64,000 bases of DNA from Bacillus pseudomycoides (GCF_022811845.1 NZ_CP064266.1:2356001-2420000); one strand, 5' to 3'; counted from the first letter of the stretch, positions 25,113 to 33,515 are shown. The notes: generated by a model from the letters alone, not told the origin. Translations and numbers: made by a program.

Positions 25113-26027
25113 CTTCTTTTCAACATAAGTTTGTTGCCTCCTACGTTTATGAATTTGAGTTGATGTGAGTCTATATATTACAACTCGTGAGGGTAATTTT
25201 TGTTGTCCAATATAGGCATTCTGAATTTCATAAGTATCTCCTGGTTTTATCTGATACATAATATCTTCAAGGTTAAGCAAAACATATAAAGATTGCTTTT
25301 TTACTGTCCCATCCCGAAAGAATTCTGGAGATTCATTCTTCACATATACTCTATTATTTAATTTCAACCGTGAAACATAGAATACTTCCCGTTGATCCAT
25401 CTGGTCTAAATCTTTTAGAGAAAAGTATCCTAAATCTCGAATACATAAATCTCCTGGGCGTAAGGTATCTAAACACTCTGTATCAAAAGTTTTATCATTA
25501 TTCTTATCTGGTTCCATTTGAAAATTGAGGAATTTTCCACTATGTAAATCATACTCTAGCTGAATCTTAATACCGGCTGTTTGTGCACATCCTCCTGAAC
25601 CAGGATAAATAGGGGCCAAATGATTGGGCACTTGAAAAATAGTAGCATCTAAAATACGGATACGTTCAAAATAAGAAGTGTATTGGTTTGGGATTTTAGA
25701 TGAATCGTTTAGTTGGCTTTTGACTAAAAGGGAAAATACACGTTGTAGAAATAAAACAGCATATCGGTTAAAACGTTGATTAAGTCCTTCTGGACTCATG
25801 AGTGTAGCTGCATTAGCATAAAGCTGACTACATAATCGAGTAAGGGGACTACTTGCTACATGTTGACTGATCCAAATACATAAAGCAGCCAAATCTTGTG
25901 CGCCATATTTACTTTTACGTTTTACAAAACCTGTTTCTTGTGCAAGTTGTTGAAGAATATGTGGAGATAGATATCGCTGTAGTTCTTCAGCGAACAAATG
26001 AAACTCATCTTGAATCGATAGATTCAT
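25110..26027 (-). pseudogene. IS231 (IS4 family) transposase, C-terminally truncated
   Basis: The product matches the N-terminal 305 residues of IS231 transposases (about 478 residues), with MNLSIQDEFHLFAEELQRYL at the start, RILDATIFQVP carrying the first catalytic Asp, and TLRPGDLCIRDLGYFSL with the second. It ends at TYVEKK just ahead of the missing region that holds the Y-(2)-R-(3)-E-(6)-K signature, so it lacks the catalytic Glu and cannot be active. The ATG is preceded by GGATGGCG. It could still bind IS231 ends. Confidence 0.93.
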
Positions 26028-26100
26028 AAAAAAACGCCATCCTTTCTGTATATTTCTACAAAAAGAATAACGCTTTCTATAAATTATGGGTATAATTTCA

Positions 26101-26120
26101 TCTTAAGTTGATAGTAATGT
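26101..26120. repeat. Left terminal repeat of the IS231 remnant
   Basis: On the minus strand the sequence reads ATTACTATCAACTTAAGA, a degraded form of the IS231 end, about 75 bases ahead of the transposase start as expected. Confidence 0.6.
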
Positions 26121-26228
26121 ATCGTGCCCCGTATATTGTAACTTCTTTTTGTTTACTTTTAAATATGGATTAGCACCGTCTTTTTTACCAAATTTTATTT
26201 AAAAGTTACAAATATATTTAATGTATTG

Positions 26229-26290
26229 TGTCAAAAACATTTGACAATACAATCGAGATTTTTACAATTGATATGTAAAAACTTTTGACA
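26229..26290 (+). promoter_or_regulatory. Promoter and twin operators of the XRE/membrane protein pair
   Basis: TGTCAAAAACATTTGACA (26229-26246) and TGTAAAAACTTTTGACA (26274-26290) are two copies of a near-palindromic site. The first overlaps the -35 TTGACA at 26241, with TACAAT 16 bases on (26263-26268). This layout suggests autoregulation by the XRE protein. Confidence 0.65.
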
Positions 26291-26318
26291 TTTTGATTAT
26301 AAAAAATGGAGAAGAGAT

Positions 26319-26516
26319 ATGAAAAATATTATAAAGGATTTGAGAGAGAAAAAGGGATTGTCACAAGAACACTTGGCTAATAAATGTGGGGTTAGTAGAC
26401 AAACAATCAATGCAATTGAAAATAATAAGTACGATCCTACATTAAAATTAGCTTTTAGTCTTTCAGAAGTATTGAATACAACAGTAGATGAACTTTTTTT
26501 TAAGAAAGGAGTATAG
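26319..26516 (+). CDS. XRE-family transcriptional regulator (YozG-like)
   Basis: A 65-residue helix-turn-helix protein, all of it one Cro/C1-type domain: LREKKGLSQEHLANKCGVSRQTINAIENNKYDPTL is the canonical HTH. Short XRE proteins of this kind often pair with a membrane protein encoded next to them, as here, where the next gene begins 5 bases after the stop. Twin operator-like repeats lie upstream, so it probably represses its own operon. Confidence 0.88.
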   Translation: MKNIIKDLREKKGLSQEHLANKCGVSRQTINAIENNKYDPTLKLAFSLSEVLNTTVDELFFKKGV

Positions 26517-26520
26517 AATT

Positions 26521-26859
26521 ATGAATTATTTAGTATATTTTGTGGGGGCTATATTGTGGGCTTATATTAATGGATTTTTTACAAGTGATAAAGGATCAAC
26601 TCCTTGGATTAAAGATGATGAAAGAGATAAAGACATTAAACATAAAGCAATTATAGCAAGTTGGTCAGGGATCTTTTTCTTTTGTATAATTGGAATTTTT
26701 AATAAAGCATTAGGTCTAGGTGGTGCTCAAAAATCCCCTTACCTTCCAGAACCGATAGCTACTATTTTACAAGAAAATGTTGAAATACAAGTTTTACTTA
26801 TTCTTTTGCTGATGTATGGAATTTTTTATATTTATTATAGAAAGCAAATGAGTGCTTAG
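26521..26859 (+). CDS. Small membrane protein paired with an XRE regulator
   Basis: A 112-residue protein with about three hydrophobic helices (NYLVYFVGAILWAYINGFF, ASWSGIFFFCIIGIFNKAL and VEIQVLLILLLMYGIFYIYY) and a charged loop with DDERDKDIKHKA. Such DUF2178-like partners of XRE regulators are common in Firmicutes and of unknown function. The ATG at 26521 has GAAAGGAG at good spacing. Confidence 0.7.
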   Translation: MNYLVYFVGAILWAYINGFFTSDKGSTPWIKDDERDKDIKHKAIIASWSGIFFFCIIGIFNKALGLGGAQKSPYLPEPIATILQENVEIQVLLILLLMYGIFYIYYRKQMSA

Positions 26860-26974
26860 TTGTTATTTAGATAGTTTACCAACAGTTTAATTTTTTATAA
26901 ACGATTTATTTTCGTATATAGATAAATCACTATTCAAATTCTTATTTTTATCAATCTTTATTCCAAATCAACAC

Positions 26975-27035
26975 AAAAAACGGTTATCCTTTCTGATCTT
27001 GCTCGTTTAGTTTAGAAAGAATAACCGTTTTTTGT
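26975..27035 (+). terminator. Long terminator hairpin
   Basis: AAAAAACGGTTATCCTTTCT pairs with AGAAAGAATAACCGTTTTTT (one mismatch) around a 19-base loop. The A and T flanks allow it to work in both directions. Confidence 0.85.
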
Positions 27036-27157
27036 ACTTGGGGGTACTAAAATTTCTTAGCTTGATGGGCATGGGGTCACCATATCAAAAAAAGAAAATT
27101 GTACGTTTGGACACATTTTAACCGGTTCCCTGTACGTTAAGGAACCGGTAATTTATT

Positions 27158-27346
27158 TTACGGCTTTTTTATAGAATTTTTGTCTCGTAATGGTCTTAAA
27201 TGATTGAAATTTGTTTTTTGATTTAAGTCCCACACATAATCACCTGTCAATGTAATATGTTCCCAACCAAGTGGAGATATATGTTGTAAATATTCCTCTG
27301 GAATGTCCACTCCTTTTGCACGCAAAGCATCTACTGCTTTTCTTGT
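27158..27346 (-). pseudogene. C-terminal remnant of a Tn3-family transposase
   Basis: The minus strand reads RKAVDALRAKGVDIPEEYLQ, then HISPLGWEHITLTGDYVWD and LRPLRDK. The text SPLGWEHI-LTGDY is the hallmark end of Tn3 TnpA. Only about 60 residues survive, without the DDE residues. Its position 48 bases inside the 38-bp end is the normal place for the end of tnpA. Confidence 0.88.
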
Positions 27347-27601
27347 TTAGAAAGGGATAGCCGCACAAGTGGAGCATGAAACATTTCTTTTGGATAGATG
27401 CAAACAACACATTCTAACCTAATTTTCTTTTTCAATTTTCTCAATCGGATTATGATGAGCATTGAACGGAGATTAATTTCTTGCTCAGAGTTAATATTGT
27501 GATTGAAAAGAATTTAAAGATTCTATCTCGAAAAAAAGCAAGAAATGTCAAGAGATATAACATGATGTGTGCTACATTTAATTGCGAAAGGAATATCGTT
27601 G

Positions 27602-28480
27602 ATGAGCAATAGATCGAATAGGAATTTAGAAATTGTAATTCCGATACTTGTTTACATTCAAGCCAATTTACATGAGGACTTAGATTTAAAGGTTGTTGCC
27701 AAAAAGGCAGGATTATCACCATTCCATTTCCATAGAATGTTTAAGAATGTGATAGGAGAAACATTAAAACAGTATGTTCTTCGAATTAAGTTAGAAAAAG
27801 CAGCATTTGCTTTGAAATATTGGGACGAGAAAATTCTTTCTATATCCAATGAATTTGGATTCAAGAATCCAGAATCATTCACAAGAGCGTTTAAGAGAGA
27901 ATTTCAATATACTCCAAAAGATTATAGACAACAATTTCGTAAAGGGGAATTGAGTTTGGAAGAAAGACAATCTTTTCTGAATCAAATGACAAATGTATTT
28001 GAAATATCACCAGTAACACTGAAACATGTAAGTCCAATTAATGTTGCTTTTATACGAAACACCGGTCCGTACGAAGATGCGGATACGAGACTATTTCATA
28101 AACTGATTGAATGGGCAAAAGACAAAAAAATCTATCGGAATGATTGTTTTTTATTAGGAGTTGGTCATGATGCGCCTACTATTACACCAAAAGAATTACT
28201 ACGATTTGATTGCTGCATAGAAGTCGATCAACCTTTTCATCCAGAAGGAAAAATTAGTTACCAACGATTAGAAGGTGGACAGTTTGCGACTGTTACGTAT
28301 GTAGGGCCTTATGGGATGAATATGAAACACGCTTACCAAAAATTATATCAAGAAATTCAACATAATAAAAACATTGAGTTTGTGGGGCTCTCTGTAATAG
28401 AGATTTACAGGACAACAACAATCAACCCATCATACAAATTAAATCAAACGGATATTTATGTACCGATTAGAGTGAAATAA
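27602..28480 (+). CDS. AraC/Rob-type regulator with GyrI-like ligand domain
   Basis: A 292-residue regulator. Residues about 10-115 are a double helix-turn-helix AraC domain (HEDLDLKVVAKKAGLSPFHF and ILSISNEFGFKNPESFTRAF). Residues about 140-290 are a GyrI-like/SOUL effector domain (VAFIRNTGPYEDADTRLF, later YVGPYGMNMKHAY), as in Rob and BmrR-like multidrug sensors. The ATG at 27602 has AAAGGAA upstream. The next gene, an SRPBCC protein, starts 14 bases after the stop and is frameshifted. Confidence 0.88.
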   Translation: MSNRSNRNLEIVIPILVYIQANLHEDLDLKVVAKKAGLSPFHFHRMFKNVIGETLKQYVLRIKLEKAAFALKYWDEKILSISNEFGFKNPESFTRAFKREFQYTPKDYRQQFRKGELSLEERQSFLNQMTNVFEISPVTLKHVSPINVAFIRNTGPYEDADTRLFHKLIEWAKDKKIYRNDCFLLGVGHDAPTITPKELLRFDCCIEVDQPFHPEGKISYQRLEGGQFATVTYVGPYGMNMKHAYQKLYQEIQHNKNIEFVGLSVIEIYRTTTINPSYKLNQTDIYVPIRVK

Positions 28481-28494
28481 GGAGGAATTAGGGT

Positions 28495-28958
28495 ATGTTA
28501 ATTACATTTCAGATGGATATTCAAGCACCTATTGAAAAAGCTTTTTCATATTTAGAAGATCCAGAAAAACAAATGAAGTGGATCCAGGGATTGGAAGGAA
28601 CAGAACATATTACAACATTTAATCCAGCTAACCCTGTAGGTACTAAATTTAAACAGCGTCTACGTGAAAGAGGTCGGGTTCAAGAGTACGAAGGTCAAGT
28701 GATTGCGTACAAAAAAATAGTCTCTTAGGAATCCAGCTTCATCTTCCAGCGTTTTTAATTGAAGTCAAATATCAGCTTGAAGTACTAACTGATAAAAGTT
28801 GCAGACTATTTTTAACTGAAAAAATAGAAGCTAAAACTCTATTTACTAAAATCATGAATTTTCTTTTTCGTGGGATTATTAAACGGACAATAAAGAAACA
28901 AATGATTCTCCTGAAACAAAGTGTGGAAGGAGAAACTGTGCTGGAAAGTGCAGAGTAG
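28495..28958 (+). pseudogene. SRPBCC (polyketide cyclase/START-like) gene with a -1 frameshift
   Basis: The first frame (MLITFQMDIQAPIEKAFSYL ... AYKKIVS) stops at 28728. Adding one A to the A7 run at about 28709-28715 restores a single frame that continues SLLGIQLHLPAFLIEV and ends in VLESAE at 28958, about 154 residues, the normal SRPBCC size. A strong GGAGGAATTAGGGT site precedes the ATG. The intact protein would be a hydrophobic-ligand-binding partner of the AraC regulator. The base loss may be real or a homopolymer read error. Confidence 0.8.
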
Positions 28959-29000
28959 ATTCCAATAAATGTATTTTAAAAGTAATAACACAGAGGTTTT

Positions 29001-29219
29001 TCACCTCTGTGTTTCTTCAAATTTTCGTTTTTGAATATATGTTTGAGCATGAATAATTTCTTCCTGAAGTTCTTTTAATTCTTTCATAGATTCTGATTCA
29101 ATAGTCATGTAAGTAGTAACTAAACTAATCATCATATCCATCTTCTCTACTATATTTTGAATGACCTGTTCAGACTGCTCTTTTTTAGGGTGTTGTATTG
29201 CTTTTAATACATCTTCCAT
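29001..29219 (-). CDS. Hypothetical helical protein (72 residues)
   Basis: A charged protein that is mostly helical (MKELKELQEEIIHAQTYIQK) and Met-rich in the middle, consistent with a short coiled coil. The ribosome binding site is weak. It lies inside the 27073-29471 cassette on the opposite strand to the AraC gene. No family recognised. Confidence 0.5.
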   Translation of the reverse strand: MEDVLKAIQHPKKEQSEQVIQNIVEKMDMMISLVTTYMTIESESMKELKELQEEIIHAQTYIQKRKFEETQR

Positions 29220-29471
29220 ATAATTGTTCTTTCTTTGCTGGATATCATAAATAAACTGTTTTGTGTTTGAGTTCAGTTGTTTTTCCTCCGTTTTAGATAT
29301 ATTTCTATTCTATCATATTTGAATAGAAAATATTGGATTCCCCTAAATTTACACCTGTCTCATACATCTCCTCAATTATACAAACTAATTCCTTAACGTA
29401 CAGGGAACTAATCGAAACGTGTCAATTTTGTGCCTAAACGTACAATTTTCTTTTTTTGATATGGTGACCCC

Positions 29472-29600
29472 ATCGCCATCAACTTAAAAAAACAGATCAA
29501 TCCCAAAACGAAAAAAATGAGCTGAATGGTTATAAATAATTGTAGTGAGATAAAAATTTTCATTTAGGGGGGCACTTCATAACTTTAGCTTGATGGCGAT
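29472..29600. mobile_element. IS231-like miniature element, copy 2 (129 bp)
   Basis: The left end reads ATCGCCATCAACTTAA and the right end TTTAGCTTGATGGCGAT. The interior has CCCAAAACGAAAAAAATGAG near the left, matching copy 1 read from the other side. It fills exactly the space between two Tn3-type outer ends, CCCC at 29468-29471 and GGGG at 29601-29604. Confidence 0.65.
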
Positions 29601-29750
29601 GGGGTACCGCTAGCATTTCGGAAAAAAACCACGCTAAGAGCATGCAAAATTTTATACAGTTTTTCGGCTAATCCAGTAACAAACGAGAACCCTAAAACCC
29701 ACGCCAGGATAGGAATGTATAAAAAAATGCATAGATCCATAGAACAAAAA

Positions 29751-29785
29751 AAGGAGGATCCCTTGTGAGAGTAGGGATCCTCCTT
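29751..29785 (-). terminator. Terminator hairpin facing the minus-strand gene
   Basis: AGGAGGATCCC pairs with GGGATCCTCCT, with an A-run on the left that gives a T-run for the minus strand. A weaker hairpin lies at about 29918-29955. Confidence 0.8.
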
Positions 29786-29992
29786 GTCCTTGCTACCGAT
29801 AATAGGACGTTATGTTAACCGATCATGAATAGAATATTCATCATTTTTTCTCTTGTATTCACTTGTACTCTCCCTATATCAAAAATTATAAGTTATGAAA
29901 CCGTTTTAGAACATAAAAAACAAAAGATCCCTCAGACAAGTCGAGAGACCTTTAAAAAATAGCATTTTATCTATATTCTCATTTATGTTTAG

Positions 29993-30379
29993 TTACTCTT
30001 GCTTCTTTTCTTTTTCCTCTTTTTCTATTTCGGATACCGTTTTTTCTGGTTTCTTTATGTAATTATCATCTAACTCTCCTGAATGTGAAAATTGTCCTTC
30101 AAAATTCTCTGTATTACTAACAGTCGCAAGAAACCATAAGTCTTGATTGTTATTTATATACCCTTCTATATGCGGAACCCCCATAGGACTTACTTCTTTT
30201 TTCGTAAACGTAATAGATTTTACATTTTTCACATTATAATGAATATATTTTTCAATCCTAGCTTCTTGTTTTTTCCAAAACTGTTCCTCTTTTTCTTTTT
30301 GTTTTAAGTATTCCATCGTAATATATCCCCCTGCTATAATACAAATAATGGATAATGTAATTATCATTTTTCTTTTCAT
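29993..30379 (-). CDS. Membrane-anchored protein, candidate immunity protein of the lipase module
   Basis: A 128-residue protein with an N-terminal membrane helix (MIITLSIICIIAGGYITMEYL) and an extracytoplasmic part (KYIHYNVKNVKSITFTKKEV...HIEGYINNN) that in layout resembles the DUF1433-type lipoproteins at 48.5-50.3 kb: short anchor, then one alpha/beta domain. The tail is very acidic (EIEKEEKEKKQE). It is divergent from the lipase gene, just as the DUF1433 genes are divergent from the second lipase. The ATG at 30379 follows AAGGGG. Confidence 0.6.
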   Translation of the reverse strand: MKRKMIITLSIICIIAGGYITMEYLKQKEKEEQFWKKQEARIEKYIHYNVKNVKSITFTKKEVSPMGVPHIEGYINNNQDLWFLATVSNTENFEGQFSHSGELDDNYIKKPEKTVSEIEKEEKEKKQE

Positions 30380-30437
30380 TCGGAATCCCCTTAATTTTGG
30401 ATATAGTAAAAATATACCATGAAATGAGTTGAAACAT

Positions 30438-31523
30438 ATGAATGAATTCAAAAAAAATTCGATTGCAACAGACGAAGACTTTTATCAACTATCCGACCAA
30501 ATTTACAGTGATAAACTCTTACATAAAGGTGCCACAATAAAGGGCGCAAATGGACACGAATGGAAAGTTATAGAATCCATAGATTCAGATTGTCAACAAA
30601 TAAAAAATGGATTACAAGCAATCGCTGTTGTACCTGCAAAAGATTACAAACCAAATAAAGAACATTACGACAATATAATCTATTCATTCCGCGGAACAGA
30701 ATTTGGTAAATTTGATGGAGATCTATCTACAGACATAGATCAAATTACACTTGGAATGAAAGAAAAATGGGGTGTAGTAGGTGGAGAGATACAAAAATTC
30801 CCTACATCATTTGACAGTGCGCTAGAATTTGTGGATAAAGTGAATAAAAAGTATGAACCGACTTCTGTTCATACTACTGGACATAGTAAGGGAGCCGCAG
30901 AAGCTCAATATGTAGCGGCAGAAAGAAATTGTTATACAACAACATATGCTGCACCAAATGTTTATAGATTATTAAGTGATGAAGCAAAAAAACGAGTTGA
31001 TCAAGGCCTAATGGAAAATAAAGCAACCGACTTTACTCATAAAAAAGATGCTATAGGGAATTTTGAACAATTTGGCGCAAAACCGATTGGTAAACAATTC
31101 TTAGTAGAAAGCAATGGAACATCTCATGGTGTTCTTGGTCTTTTATTTATGGGAGAACATCCAATGGATACATTTGAGGGTATGTTTCATTCCGATGGAC
31201 GAGCCATATTAGAATCAAAATCGGATGGCGTTATTCAACAGGCCAAAGGAACTGAAATCCAATTAAAAGTTGAAGATATCAAACAAATTGCACGGGATTT
31301 AAAAAATGAAATTGAGGATATCAACCAAAAGATAACGGAAGCAAGTCATAAAATAATAAATGTATTACATCAATCGCCAGCTAGCGTAGATGGGAATTTA
31401 ATTAATACGATTACTTATGCTGTTTATGGTTTCCAAAGAGGTTATATGGAACCCCTTCATTCAGTAGCAGACTTTATAGATCAAAAAGCAAATGAATTTG
31501 AACGAGTGGATAATCAAGGGTAA
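30438..31523 (+). CDS. Lipase-like protein with helical C-terminal domain, candidate type VII effector
   Basis: A 361-residue protein. Residues about 70-260 form an alpha/beta hydrolase of the lipase class 3 type with nucleophile Ser150 in TTGHSKGAAEAQYVAAE and a preceding YSFRGTEFG segment. Residues about 265-361 are helical (VEDIKQIARDLKNEIEDINQKI... and DFIDQKANEFERVDN), like an LXG domain placed at the C-terminus. This order, hydrolase first and LXG-like helices last, is that of the S. aureus secreted lipase TslA. The neighbour downstream is a small WXG100-like partner. The ATG at 30438 has only a weak ribosome binding site. Confidence 0.72.
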   Translation: MNEFKKNSIATDEDFYQLSDQIYSDKLLHKGATIKGANGHEWKVIESIDSDCQQIKNGLQAIAVVPAKDYKPNKEHYDNIIYSFRGTEFGKFDGDLSTDIDQITLGMKEKWGVVGGEIQKFPTSFDSALEFVDKVNKKYEPTSVHTTGHSKGAAEAQYVAAERNCYTTTYAAPNVYRLLSDEAKKRVDQGLMENKATDFTHKKDAIGNFEQFGAKPIGKQFLVESNGTSHGVLGLLFMGEHPMDTFEGMFHSDGRAILESKSDGVIQQAKGTEIQLKVEDIKQIARDLKNEIEDINQKITEASHKIINVLHQSPASVDGNLINTITYAVYGFQRGYMEPLHSVADFIDQKANEFERVDNQG

Positions 31524-31541
31524 CAGAAAGGAGATCATTGA

Positions 31542-31841
31542 ATGAAAAATTATGATGTTATTAACCATTCTGTAGATGTAATGAATGCTACAAATCAACT
31601 GGTTAAATGTATAGAAGATTTAGAGAATCATAAAACAAAACTATACTCTATTAAAACACTATTATCTCATAACTGGAAAGGAAATACTTCAATAGAAATT
31701 GAAAAAAGGCTGAATGAAGTAGATGATAAGCTTACATATAGAATTGATGAATTTCAAAGGATACAAGGTGATTTAGAAAAATATAGAAGAGCAATGGAGA
31801 ATTTTGTAAATCAATTTATAATGATGGGTCCAAAGTATTAA
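31542..31841 (+). CDS. WXG100/Lap-like small helical partner protein
   Basis: A 99-residue protein made of two long helices with a NWKGNTS turn at about residue 46-52, in the place of the WXG motif. It ends MMGPKY, as does the 51675 protein (YMGPKY). Such TIGR04197-type proteins are encoded next to type VII effectors and are thought to form the targeting complex with their helical domain. AAAGGAG precedes the ATG and the gene follows the lipase by 18 bases. Confidence 0.75.
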   Translation: MKNYDVINHSVDVMNATNQLVKCIEDLENHKTKLYSIKTLLSHNWKGNTSIEIEKRLNEVDDKLTYRIDEFQRIQGDLEKYRRAMENFVNQFIMMGPKY

Positions 31842-32135
31842 TGATAGTTCATATTGAAGCTCATTTCTAATTATATAGTGTTATTTATGTTTGCTTTTTC
31901 CTTGTTTTTGGGCGTGAGTGCTGGCTCGTCGTAACTGACGCTGAACAACTTCTGATAACGAAAATTATGTAAATGAGCTGTCCATATGGACGGCTTATTG
32001 TATTTTTTGCTTAGCGTGGGTTTTTTCCAAAATGCTGGCGGTATCCCATGCCCATCAACTTAAGAATGTTTACTACCCATTATTCTTAAAGGCGTTATTT
32101 TTTCTAGATTAATAAGAAGGGACAGCACAAAAAAG

Positions 32136-32160
32136 ACACCCACACAGGTGTCTTTTCTTA
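32136..32160. terminator. Bidirectional terminator
   Basis: AAAGACACC pairs with GGTGTCTTT with flanking A and T runs, between the cassette end and the minus-strand repeat protein gene. Confidence 0.85.
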
Positions 32161-32218
32161 TTATAGAAATATCTTAAAATAGATATCTGATGTCATTTAT
32201 TCAATAAAAAAACCTTTG

Positions 32219-33013
32219 TTACATCATAACGCCATTATCTTTGAATGAATACCATTTTCCATCAATAAAATGTTTTCCTACTGCCATAGAGCCATTAGAT
32301 TGTAAGTAGTACCAATTTCCATCTTTTTGTAACCAACCTGTTTGCATTGCACCACCTACAAAGTAATACCAGCTTCCTTTATAGCTTAACCAGCCATTAT
32401 AGCTAATGCCCTCTTGATTAAAGTAGTACCACTTATTCTTAATCAAATTCCACCCTTTTGCCATTGATCCATCTTCAAGAAAATAGTTACCAGTTCTGTA
32501 TTCTCCTAACCAACCTGTGTACATTCTTCCTTCATTATATGGATTTAAAAAATATGTCTTATCATTATAATTAATGTGGCCCGTGTGTAGTTCTCCGCCT
32601 TGGAGAATATAATACCAATCTCCCTCATATTGAACCCATCCTGCATCAGTATACATTGCACCGGATGCTCCTAATAAGTAAAGCCCATTTCCATCATCAA
32701 TAGGACCTGTTTGCATTGTTCCATCTGTATTCAGGTAGTACCATGTACCATTCACTTGTGCCCAGCCTGTTTGCATTGCACCAGATGCATTCAGATAATA
32801 CCATTTTCCATTATCTTTTAACCAACCTGTTTTCTTCACACCATTTTGGTCATAGAAATACCATGTATTCCCCTCTTTTATCCATCCCGTTTTCTCCATT
32901 GCCTGTTCTGTTTTTGGAGCAAGTTGTTTTACAGCTTCTTGGTTTTCAGCATGTGATACTGCAGGAACTACAAACATTGCAGACATTAAAACTGGTAAAA
33001 TAGCTTTCTTCAT
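32219..33013 (-). CDS. Secreted choline-binding-type repeat protein
   Basis: A 264-residue exported protein with a signal peptide (MKKAILPVLMSAMFVVPAVS, cut near SHA) and then about ten tandem CW_binding_1/glucan-binding repeats of about 20 residues, pattern TGWxxxxGxWYYLxxxGxMxTG. There is no catalytic domain; the protein is all repeat, so it is probably a cell-surface binding protein or the binding half of a former enzyme. A perfect GGAGGATATGGAAA site precedes the ATG. Confidence 0.88.
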   Translation of the reverse strand: MKKAILPVLMSAMFVVPAVSHAENQEAVKQLAPKTEQAMEKTGWIKEGNTWYFYDQNGVKKTGWLKDNGKWYYLNASGAMQTGWAQVNGTWYYLNTDGTMQTGPIDDGNGLYLLGASGAMYTDAGWVQYEGDWYYILQGGELHTGHINYNDKTYFLNPYNEGRMYTGWLGEYRTGNYFLEDGSMAKGWNLIKNKWYYFNQEGISYNGWLSYKGSWYYFVGGAMQTGWLQKDGNWYYLQSNGSMAVGKHFIDGKWYSFKDNGVMM

Positions 33014-33195
33014 TTTCCATATCCTCCAAATAATGAATAATTTTAGTTTTTATTTCCACAAACAGAATTATATTACGATATTTAAATATAATCAATGGTT
33101 TTGTAACGAAAATGTAATATTTTTAAATTTAATAACATAAAATGCCCTTTAATGTAATTATTATTACTCCTTTGTTACATTGTGGATATTATTAC

Positions 33196-33240
33196 ACATC
33201 TATCAACTTAAGAGATTAATTGTCCCAAAACGAAAAAGTG
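33196..33240. repeat. Degraded IS231-like miniature element end
   Basis: ATCTATCAACTTAAGAG followed by GTCCCAAAACGAAAAAGTGA matches one end of the miniature elements at 18997 and 29472. A similar end lies about 150 bases ahead of the first peptide gene, so the second peptide gene has the same upstream neighbour. Confidence 0.6.
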
Positions 33241-33321
33241 AACTTAATTATCATGAATAAATGTGGCGTGAAAAATGTTGTTATGGGCATATTTCGAAAT
33301 CTTAGAGAGAATAAAAAGATA

Positions 33322-33350
33322 TTGTTATATTCTTAAATCTGTAATATAAT
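33322..33350 (+). promoter_or_regulatory. Sigma-A promoter of the second peptide gene
   Basis: TTGTTA and TATAAT are 17 bases apart, 50 bases ahead of the ATG. No PlcR box is seen. Confidence 0.75.
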
Positions 33351-33399
33351 GAATTTATAAAATTCTTAATATTCAGAAATTTAAAGAGGAGGAAATAAT

Positions 33400-33480
33400 A
33401 TGGCAATCGCAATGGCAGTTTTATCATTCTTAGGTGGAGTAATTCCATTAGTAGCAACACTTCTAAAAGTATTCATGTAA
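33400..33480 (+). CDS. Leaderless 26-residue hydrophobic peptide, second copy
   Basis: The frame encodes MAIAMAVLSFLGGVIPLVAT plus LLKVFM behind GAGGAGGAAATAAT. It has the same length, the same M-x-IAM-x start, central GG-x-x-P and LLK-x-FM end as the 19263 peptide. Shared sequence extends into the 3' flank (TTATTTATAAAA and TTATCATAC). Here no cytolysin follows. A promoter and a downstream hairpin frame it as an independent gene. Confidence 0.72.
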   Translation: MAIAMAVLSFLGGVIPLVATLLKVFM

Positions 33481-33515
33481 TAGAATTCTCTGCACTTATT
33501 TATAAAAGTTATCAT

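Larger units (their letters stand above)
27073..29471. mobile_element. Tn3-like terminal-repeat cassette (2.4 kb) with AraC regulator
   Basis: The two ends are 38 bases each and differ at one position: the left one starts GGGGTCACCATATC at 27073 and the right one is its inverted copy ending at 29471. The right end closes ACGTTTAG on the inner side. Both have a TGTACGTT-type motif like Tn3 ends. Just inside each end is a second inverted pair, GTTCCCTGTACGTTAAGGAA (27125-27144 and 29389-29408). A Tn3 TnpA tail (27158-27346) lies at the left end as in intact Tn3 elements. There is no complete transposase. Confidence 0.75.
29601..32047. mobile_element. Tn4430-like terminal-repeat cassette (2.4 kb) with a type VII lipase module
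   Basis: The left end at 29601-29638 is 38 bases starting GGGGTACCGCTAGCATTTCG and ending CACGCTAAG, one base from the Tn4430 end as I remember it. The right end at 32010-32047 is its inverted copy with 34 of 38 positions equal. Three genes lie inside (29993, 30438 and 31542) and no transposase or resolvase. Confidence 0.75.

Noticed and set aside
27569..27601. Earlier start for the AraC regulator
   Set aside because: The in-frame codons upstream have no ribosome binding site, while the ATG at 27602 follows AAAGGAA at proper distance.
32716..33003. Antisense frame over the choline-binding repeat protein
   Set aside because: Its repeats only mirror the repeats of the real gene on the other strand.
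33258..33290. PlcR box ahead of the second peptide gene
   Set aside because: Only the first half (TATGGGCATA) looks similar; the fixed positions of the consensus do not match.
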